A stretch of 64,000 bases of DNA, taken from Stenotrophomonas maltophilia (GTDB taxonomy: Bacteria; Pseudomonadota; Gammaproteobacteria; Xanthomonadales; Xanthomonadaceae). Position numbers and translations under genes: made by a program. Position 1 is the first letter of the stretch. Each line of letters starts with the position of its first letter. Location: contig NZ_SRHZ01000090.1 of NCBI RefSeq assembly GCF_004684085.1, positions 5,001 to 69,000 on the forward strand. The letters are read 5' to 3'. The notes under the pieces were generated by a model. That model did no database searches, was not told where the DNA came from, and saw only the letters and a program-made list of their open reading frames with translations. This document shows positions 58,567 to 64,000 of the stretch, one piece after another.

Positions 58567-59898
58567 ATGGATGCCTGGTCCCGAAGTCTCGAGCGCCTCG
58601 AAGCGGAGTTCCCGCCGGAAGACGTTCACACCTGGTTGAAGCCGCTGCAGGCCGATCTGCGCGCTGACAGCCTGGTGCTGTATGCACCGAATGCCTTCAT
58701 CGTCGATCAGGTCCGCGAGCTGTACCTGGCGCGGATCCGCGAACTGCTGGCCCACTTCGCTGGTTTCAGCGACGTTTTTCTTGAAATCGGCTCGCGCCCG
58801 CGCCCGGTGGAGGCGCAGAACGCGCCGGTTTCGACGCCGTCGGCACATGTTTCCAGCGGACCGCAGGTGCCGTTCGCCGGCAACCTGGATAATCACTACA
58901 CCTTTGCCAACTTCGTCGAAGGCCGCAGCAACCAGCTGGGCCTGGCCGCGGCCTTCCAGGCGGCACAGAAGCCGGGCGACCGGGCGCACAACCCGCTGCT
59001 GCTGTACGGAGGCACGGGCCTGGGCAAGACCCACCTGATGTTCGCCGCCGGCAACGCCATGCGCGAGGCCAATCCGGGCGCGAAGGTGCTGTACCTGCGT
59101 TCGGAACAGTTCTTCAGCGCGATGATCCGGGCCCTGCAGGAAAAGACCATGGATCAGTTCAAGCGCCAGTTCCAGCAGGTGGACGCGCTGCTGATCGATG
59201 ACATCCAGTTCTTCGCCGGCAAGGACCGCACCCAGGAAGAGTTCTTCCACACCTTCAACGCGTTGTTCGATGGCAAGCAGCAGATCATCCTGACCTGCGA
59301 CCGCTATCCCCGCGAGGTCGAAGGCCTGGAAGCGCGCCTGAAGTCGCGGCTTGCCTGGGGCCTGTCCGTCGCGATCGAACCGCCGGACTTCGAGACCCGT
59401 GCCGCGATCGTGCTGGCCAAGGCACGCGAACGCGGTGCCGAGATTCCCGATGATGTTGCGTTCCTGATCGCCAAGAAGATGCGCTCCAACGTGCGCGACC
59501 TCGAGGGCGCGCTGAATACCCTGACCGCCCGCGCCAATTTCACCGGCCGTGCGATCACCACTGACTTCGCCCAGGAAACCCTGCGCGATCTGCTGCGCGC
59601 CCAGCAGCAGGCGATCAGCATTCCCAACATCCAGAAAACCGTTGCCGACTACTACGGCCTGCAGATCAAGGATCTGCTGTCCAAGCGCCGGACCCGCTCG
59701 CTGGCCCGTCCGCGCCAGGTTGCCATGGCACTGACCAAGGAACTGACCGAACACAGCCTGCCTGAGATCGGTGATGCCTTTGCCGGTCGCGATCACACCA
59801 CGGTGCTGCACGCCTGCCGCCAGATCCGCACCCTGATGGAAGCCGACGGCAAGCTCCGCGAAGACTGGGACAAGCTGATCCGGAAGCTGAGCGAATGA
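58567..59898 (+). CDS. dnaA: Chromosomal replication initiator DnaA
   Basis: DnaA binds DnaA boxes at the origin and melts DNA in its ATP form. The 443-residue product has the N-terminal helicase-loading domain I (1-80), a short variable linker (about 80-110), an AAA+ domain with Walker A GGTGLGKT (148-155) and [17 protein letters not shown], and the C-terminal DNA-binding domain with the signature [15 protein letters not shown] chose ATG 58567, matching the family N terminus ([16 protein letters not shown]); a TTG lies two codons upstream. Confidence 0.97.
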   Translation: MDAWSRSLERLEAEFPPEDVHTWLKPLQADLRADSLVLYAPNAFIVDQVRELYLARIRELLAHFAGFSDVFLEIGSRPRPVEAQNAPVSTPSAHVSSGPQVPFAGNLDNHYTFANFVEGRSNQLGLAAAFQAAQKPGDRAHNPLLLYGGTGLGKTHLMFAAGNAMREANPGAKVLYLRSEQFFSAMIRALQEKTMDQFKRQFQQVDALLIDDIQFFAGKDRTQEEFFHTFNALFDGKQQIILTCDRYPREVEGLEARLKSRLAWGLSVAIEPPDFETRAAIVLAKARERGAEIPDDVAFLIAKKMRSNVRDLEGALNTLTARANFTGRAITTDFAQETLRDLLRAQQQAISIPNIQKTVADYYGLQIKDLLSKRRTRSLARPRQVAMALTKELTEHSLPEIGDAFAGRDHTTVLHACRQIRTLMEADGKLREDWDKLIRKLSE

Positions 59899-60174
59899 TG
59901 CACGTGCGCCGATAAGGCGTCATCGCATAAAACGGTGCAGAATCCGGTAGCAAGCGCGGGACAGCATGTGGATAAAAATGCCGCTCGATTTCGAGGTAGA
60001 TTTATCCACAGCTTTCCCCACCCTCTTGGGGCTGGTAATGCAGAGGGTTTCGAGGCAGATAAACCTTTTGTTTACAAAGACTTAGCCTTGTTTTCCAGCG
60101 ATTCTGGCTCTACCAGCACCACCAAGCTTTTGATTTATTCCATATTTTTTTAAAGCATAGGGGCACGGAACCAC
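59899..60174. other. Candidate origin region (oriC), dnaA-dnaN spacer
   Basis: The spacer contains two perfect DnaA boxes in opposite orientation, TGTGGATAA (59967-59975) and TTATCCACA (60002-60010), 26 bases apart. An AT-rich segment just before dnaN (about 60125-60160, including TTTGATTTATTCC and ATATTTTTTTAAAG) could be the unwinding element. Position between dnaA and dnaN matches many Gammaproteobacteria. The dnaN-recF spacer is a second candidate, so the true origin is not settled. Confidence 0.65.
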
Positions 60175-61275
60175 ATGCGTTTCACACTGCAGCGCGAAGC
60201 CTTTCTCAAGCCGTTGGCACAGGTCGTCAACGTGGTCGAACGCCGCCAGACCCTTCCGGTTCTGGCCAATTTCCTGGTTCAGGTGCAGAACGGCCAGCTG
60301 TCGCTGACCGGTACCGACCTGGAAGTGGAGATGGTGTCGCGGATCGCGGTTGAGGATGCCCAGGACGGCGAAACCACCATTCCCGCCCGCAAGCTGTTCG
60401 AGATCATCCGCGCCCTGCCTGACGGCAGCCGGATCACCGTCTCGCAGACCGGTGACAAGATCACCGTGCAGGCCGGTCGCAGCCGTTTCACTCTGGCCAC
60501 CCTGCCCTCCAACGACTTCCCGTCGGTGGATGAAGTGGAAGCCACCGAGCGCGTCGCCATCGGCGAAGCGACGCTGAAGGAACTGATCGAGCGCACCGCG
60601 TTCGCGATGGCCCAGCAGGACGTGCGCTACTACCTCAACGGCCTGCTGTTCGATCTGCGCGGTGATGCCCTGCGTACCGTCGCCACCGACGGCCACCGCC
60701 TGGCCCTGTGTGAAACCGATCTGGCCAAGCCGAGCGGTTCCAAGCGGCAGATCATCGTGCCGCGCAAGGGTGTGACCGAACTGCAGCGCCTGCTGGAAAG
60801 CGGTGATCGTGAGATCGAGCTGGAAGTCGGCCGCAGCCACGTTCGCGTGAAGCGCGACGATGTCACCTTCACCTCCAAGCTGATCGACGGTCGTTTCCCG
60901 GATTACGAAGCGGTGATCCCGATCGGCGCAGACCGTGAGGTGAAGGTCAATCGCGAATCCCTTCGCGCCTCGTTGCAGCGCGCAGCGATTCTGTCCAACG
61001 AGAAGTACCGCGGCATCCGCGTGGAAGTCTCGCCGGACAACCTGAAGATCAGCGCGCACAACCCGGAGCAGGAAGAAGCCCAGGAAGAGATCGAGGCCGA
61101 TACCACGGTCAGCGATCTGGCCATCGGCTTCAACGTGAACTATCTGCTGGATGCCTTGTCCGCCCTGCGCGACGAAGAAGTCATCATCCAGCTGCGCGAC
61201 TCGAACTCCTCGGCGCTGGTGCGTGAATCCAGCAGTGAGAAGTCGCGCCACGTGGTGATGCCGCTGCGTCTCTGA
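60175..61275 (+). CDS. dnaN: DNA polymerase III beta subunit (sliding clamp)
   Basis: DnaN forms the dimeric ring that tethers polymerase III and other partners to DNA. The 366-residue product is full length, with three repeated clamp domains; it opens with MRFTLQREAFLKPLAQVVNV-like sequence and ends with SRHVVMPLRL, the canonical C terminus near the partner-binding pocket. It is followed by a strong terminator flanked by two parS sites. Confidence 0.97.
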   Translation: MRFTLQREAFLKPLAQVVNVVERRQTLPVLANFLVQVQNGQLSLTGTDLEVEMVSRIAVEDAQDGETTIPARKLFEIIRALPDGSRITVSQTGDKITVQAGRSRFTLATLPSNDFPSVDEVEATERVAIGEATLKELIERTAFAMAQQDVRYYLNGLLFDLRGDALRTVATDGHRLALCETDLAKPSGSKRQIIVPRKGVTELQRLLESGDREIELEVGRSHVRVKRDDVTFTSKLIDGRFPDYEAVIPIGADREVKVNRESLRASLQRAAILSNEKYRGIRVEVSPDNLKISAHNPEQEEAQEEIEADTTVSDLAIGFNVNYLLDALSALRDEEVIIQLRDSNSSALVRESSSEKSRHVVMPLRL

Positions 61276-61284
61276 CGGTAGCGC

Positions 61285-61300
61285 TGTTCCACGTGGAACC
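61285..61300. other. parS site, ParB-binding
   Basis: TGTTCCACGTGGAACC is identical to a parS variant known in Pseudomonas and one base from a perfect palindrome. It lies 9 bases after the dnaN stop. Confidence 0.85.
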
Positions 61301-61305
61301 GAACG

Positions 61306-61336
61306 ACGCCCGGGATCTTCCCGGGCGTTTTTTTTT
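61306..61336 (+). terminator. Rho-independent terminator of dnaN
   Basis: A perfect 10-base stem, ACGCCCGGGA/TCCCGGGCGT, has a TCT loop and eight T residues after it. It lies between two parS sites. Confidence 0.95.
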
Positions 61337-61352
61337 GGTTCCACGTGGAGCA
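61337..61352. other. parS-like site (one mismatch)
   Basis: GGTTCCACGTGGAGCA is, on the other strand, TGCTCCACGTGGAACC: one base different from the perfect sites. It begins directly after the terminator T-run. Confidence 0.65.
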
Positions 61353-62264
61353 TTGGCGGGAACTGGAGAGCGGGAGCAGTACCGACGTCGGCGCCTCCAG
61401 GGAATGGGCCGATTGATCTCGGCTGCCATTGCCAGAACTCAGGCCGGTTTTCCGTCAACGTTGACGGTGGGCGGTTCCAGCGGGGCACGTTCGAGCGGCA
61501 TTGAGATTCCTGGACAGATCGCTCTCGATGTAGTCGCCCTGGTCTACCCGTGCGAGCGAAGCTGATCTCATGTTTGAGCGCAGTGGGTGTTGGCCCTGTT
61601 GACGCCACTGTCCACAGGGCCCGTTCGTGCCGGATCGGGTCCTGCCTAGCTTCTAAATCTGGGTATAAATCTAAAGCATGGTGGTGATGGTAGAGCCAGA
61701 TTTGGTGGAAAAATGCATTATCTATCTGATTTGTAAAACTTTTATGCACCTGAAACCCCCTGTATAGAGGCACGTCAGGCTGGGGGTGAACCTGTGGATA
61801 GTTTCGAGCCGGGCTGAAAACGGCTTTTTTATCCACAGATTGCCCATACGTTGTGTATAAGTCATACATGGTCCCTGTGGACAGCGTGAAACGACTGGTC
61901 TGAATTTCTTGAAATCTGTGGAACCCTGCTGGGCATCGGCCCACAGATTTGAAGGAAGCGGCGGGCTCGTCGCCGAACCGGCCGTCGAGACGACCGGGAG
62001 GCATCCGCGAAATGCTGCTGAATTCGTTGAAATCTGGGGATCTACGCCCAGCAGCCCTCGCAGAATGGAAGGATTCTGGTGTGCATACAGACCTGCATGC
62101 GACTGGTTGAGGGGAAAAGATCACGTGGAACCTCTGAGTGCGGGCCTGATGTGACCCTCGTCTCCAGATCTGCAGCCGATCCGGCACGGCTGGCTTGACC
62201 GATGCAGTAAGCTGATGGATTCCCCGCTCCTCTACCGCCCCGTGCGGATGGTCCTTCGCGCCCC
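61353..62264. other. Gene-free spacer before recF with DnaA boxes and repeats (origin candidate)
   Basis: No convincing gene lies in the 989 bases between dnaN and recF. The middle is AT-rich compared with its surroundings (about 61650-61760). DnaA-box-like sites cluster after it: TGTGGATAG (61793-61801, one mismatch), TTATCCACA (61829-61837, perfect) and TGTGTATAA (61852-61860, one mismatch). An inverted repeat with 13-base arms and one mismatch has TTGAAATCTGTGG at 61909-61921 and CCACAGATTTGAA at 61941-61953; a related TTGAAATCTGGGG lies at 62028-62040. This arrangement looks like a second origin module or a DnaA-titrating region. Confidence 0.6.
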
Positions 62265-63359
62265 ATGCAGATCCGCCGCCTTGCCTTGCACCAACTGCGT
62301 CGCTTCAGTGCGGTGGACCTGTCGCCCCAGCCGGGATTGAACCTGCTGACCGGCGACAACGGTGCCGGCAAGACCAGCGTGCTCGAGGCCCTGCACCTGA
62401 TGGCCTATGGCCGCAGTTTCCGGGGGCGCGTTCGCGATGGACTGGTGCGCCAGGGCCAGGAAGCGCTGGAAATCTTCGTGGAATGGGACGAACAGCGTGC
62501 CAATCACCCGCCGCACCGCCGAAAGGCCGGCCTGCGCCACAGTGGCCAGGACTGGAAGGGGCGATTGGACGGCGAGGATGTCGCACAGCTTGGCAATCTC
62601 TGTGCTGCGCTGGCCGTGGTGACGTTCGAACCGGGCAGTCACGCACTTGTGAGTGGCGGTGGTGAACCTCGCCGGCGTTTCCTCGATTGGGGCTTGTTCC
62701 ACGTGGAACCGGATTTTCTGTCCTTGTGGCGCCGTTACTCACGTGCATTGAAGCAGCGCAACGCCCTGCTCAAGCAAGGCGGACCGTCGCGGATGCTGGA
62801 TACCTGGGATCACGAGCTGGCCGAGGCGGGCGAGCCGCTGACCAGCCGCCGACAGCACTACCTGGAGCGGTTGCAGCAGCGAACCGTGGCTTTGGCGGCG
62901 AAACTGGCTCCCCAGCTGGGTATCCAGGCCATGGAGCTGAGTCCGGGTTGGCGGCGGCATGAAGTTCCTCTCGCAGATGCCCTGCTGCTGGCCCGGGAAC
63001 GTGATCGCCAGGCGGGCTACACATCGGTTGGTCCGCACCGTGCAGACTGGAGCGTGGACTTCCACAGCATTCCCGGTCGTGATGCGCTGTCCCGTGGCCA
63101 GGCCAAGCTGACGGCTCTGGCCTGCCTGCTGGCCCAGGCTGAGGACTACGCGGAGCAGCGCGGGGAATGGCCGGTCATCGCCCTGGATGATCTGGCTTCG
63201 GAACTGGATCGCACCCATCAGGCGCGGGTACTGGAGCGTCTGTTGGCTGGCCCAGCCCAGATCTTCGTTACCGCCACCGAATCCCCGGCGGCGCTGCAGG
63301 AACTGACCCACATCGCCCGGTTCCACGTGGAACATGCACAGATCGTGGCTGTGCCATAG
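62265..63359 (+). CDS. recF: DNA repair protein RecF
   Basis: RecF loads RecA at single-strand gaps with RecO and RecR. The 364-residue SMC-like ATPase has Walker A GDNGAGKT (30-37), the signature [17 protein letters not shown] in the C-terminal part, and Walker [13 protein letters not shown]. Its gene holds two perfect parS sites (62695-62710 and 63319-63334). The start is ATG 62265; no strong ribosome site is visible. Confidence 0.95.
   Translation: MQIRRLALHQLRRFSAVDLSPQPGLNLLTGDNGAGKTSVLEALHLMAYGRSFRGRVRDGLVRQGQEALEIFVEWDEQRANHPPHRRKAGLRHSGQDWKGRLDGEDVAQLGNLCAALAVVTFEPGSHALVSGGGEPRRRFLDWGLFHVEPDFLSLWRRYSRALKQRNALLKQGGPSRMLDTWDHELAEAGEPLTSRRQHYLERLQQRTVALAAKLAPQLGIQAMELSPGWRRHEVPLADALLLARERDRQAGYTSVGPHRADWSVDFHSIPGRDALSRGQAKLTALACLLAQAEDYAEQRGEWPVIALDDLASELDRTHQARVLERLLAGPAQIFVTATESPAALQELTHIARFHVEHAQIVAVP
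62695..62710. other. parS site inside recF
   Basis: TGTTCCACGTGGAACC occurs within the coding sequence and encodes LFHVEP. It is identical to the site after dnaN. Confidence 0.85.
63319..63334. other. parS site near the end of recF
   Basis: GGTTCCACGTGGAACA is the reverse complement of the same parS sequence, 25 bases before the recF stop; it encodes RFHVEH. Confidence 0.85.
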
Positions 63360-63388
63360 TGGACCCGACAAGGCCGATCAGCCCCGGC

Positions 63389-63397
63389 TGGTATAAT
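63389..63397 (+). promoter_or_regulatory. Extended -10 promoter of gyrB
   Basis: TGGTATAAT is an extended -10 element with a consensus TATAAT. No good -35 is present, as is common with extended -10 promoters. It lies about 75 bases upstream of the gyrB start and 30 bases after the recF stop. Confidence 0.7.
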
Positions 63398-63471
63398 TCA
63401 GGCTGCTATCCCTTCATTCTCGGCCTATCGCTACCTGCGGTGGCCGACCTGCGGAGCCTACGGCAAGCGCA

Positions 63472-64000
63472 ATGACCGACGAACAGAACACCCCGGCAAA
63501 CAACGGCAACTACGACGCCAACAGCATTACGGCCCTGGAAGGCCTGGAGGCTGTCCGCAAGCGCCCTGGCATGTACATCGGCGACGTCCATGACGGCACC
63601 GGTCTGCATCACATGGTGTTCGAAGTTGTCGACAACTCCATCGATGAGGCGCTGGCCGGGCATGCCGACAATGTGTCGGTCACCATCCACGCCGATGGCT
63701 CGGTTTCGGTGTCCGACAACGGTCGCGGCATTCCGACCGGCAAGCACGAGCAGATGAGCGCCAAGCTGGGTCGCGAAGTTTCTGCGGCCGAAGTGGTGAT
63801 GACTGTCCTGCACGCAGGCGGCAAGTTCGACGACAACAGCTACAAGGTTTCCGGCGGTCTGCATGGCGTCGGTGTCAGTGTGGTCAACGCGCTGTCGCAG
63901 AAGCTGCTGGTGGACGTGTTCCAGGGCGGTTTCCATTACCAGCAGGAATTCAGCAACGGCGCCGCGGTCAGCCCGCTGGCGAAGCTGGAGGCCACCACCA
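63472..64000 (+). CDS. gyrB: DNA gyrase subunit B (partial, N terminus)
   Basis: The window ends inside gyrB after about 176 codons. The visible part is the GHKL ATPase domain: the start helix and [11 protein letters not shown], the Asn and Asp of [25 protein letters not shown] and the ATP lid [23 protein letters not shown] (split). GyrB supplies the ATPase of gyrase, which introduces negative supercoils. The start ATG at 63472 fits the family N terminus. Confidence 0.96.
   Translation, partial: MTDEQNTPANNGNYDANSITALEGLEAVRKRPGMYIGDVHDGTGLHHMVFEVVDNSIDEALAGHADNVSVTIHADGSVSVSDNGRGIPTGKHEQMSAKLGREVSAAEVVMTVLHAGGKFDDNSYKVSGGLHGVGVSVVNALSQKLLVDVFQGGFHYQQEFSNGAAVSPLAKLEATT

Noticed and set aside
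62117-62132. CACGTGGAACC in the dnaN-recF spacer, parS-like
   Set aside because: Only the right half matches; the left half (AAGAT) has no similarity to parS, so it is not counted as a site.
61909-62154. Small open frames in the dnaN-recF spacer
   Set aside because: No ribosome site or protein features; they overlap the inverted repeat, so a regulatory reading is better.
60082-62187. A 701-codon minus-strand frame across dnaN and the following spacer
   Set aside because: It crosses the dnaN coding sequence, a terminator and parS sites, and shows no domain.

Overview
The window is a GC-rich bacterial chromosome segment that contains the replication-origin neighbourhood (rpmH-rnpA-yidC to the left of dnaA; dnaN-recF-gyrB to its right). 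Gene content, protein sequences and about 25 short palindromic repeats that begin with GTAG (the SMAG/REP type described in Stenotrophomonas maltophilia) point to Stenotrophomonas, most likely the S. maltophilia complex. No rRNA, tRNA, CRISPR array, insertion sequence or prophage is visible. Apart from the repeats, everything reads like resident chromosomal DNA.

Layout. 0-9.4 kb: a benzoate-type transporter; a minus-strand run of ergothioneine genes (egtB-egtD), a lytic transglycosylase, a hexose-6-phosphate mutarotase and a GYF_2 membrane protein; then a membrane diguanylate cyclase, a YchJ-like protein and a TauE-type permease. 9.5-15.8 kb: a three-gene SMC-like complex of the MksFEB/JetABC type with no visible nuclease gene (jetD/mksG), followed upstream by folE. 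16.2-21.4 kb: a MarR regulator and a four-gene FUSC-type tripartite efflux operon, preceded by a promoter that overlaps an inverted repeat. 22.0-30.9 kb: recC-recB-recD as one overlapping operon. 31.1-35.3 kb: all six Mla lipid-transport genes (mlaFEDCB plus mlaA) in one operon ending in a strong terminator. 35.3-51.6 kb: housekeeping and accessory metabolic genes (glutathione peroxidase, RmuC, GST, zinc-type oxidoreductase, two LysR regulators, LysE exporter, aldo/keto reductase, amino-acid permease, M19 dipeptidase, RlmI, a TerC/Alx membrane protein behind a manganese-type yybP-ykoY riboswitch, rhomboid protease, glycerophosphodiesterase). Most gene borders here carry SMAG repeats. 51.8-58.3 kb: the left arm of the origin, read leftwards: rpmH, rnpA, yidC, an unusual NodB-caspase-TPR lipoprotein, mnmE. 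58.5-64 kb: dnaA, a first origin-like spacer, dnaN, a 989-bp spacer with DnaA boxes and parS sites, recF with a parS site near each end of the cluster, and the start of gyrB.

How the parts work together. Replication starts around dnaA-dnaN-recF, and the parS cluster there would let ParB mark the origin for segregation. RecBCD, RecF and RmuC serve DNA repair. Mla, YidC, the murein transglycosylase and the FUSC pump serve the envelope. The most interesting items for follow-up are the JetD-less JetABC cluster, the 890-residue NodB-caspase-TPR lipoprotein inserted between yidC and mnmE, the 989-bp dnaN-recF spacer, and the riboswitch-controlled terC gene.
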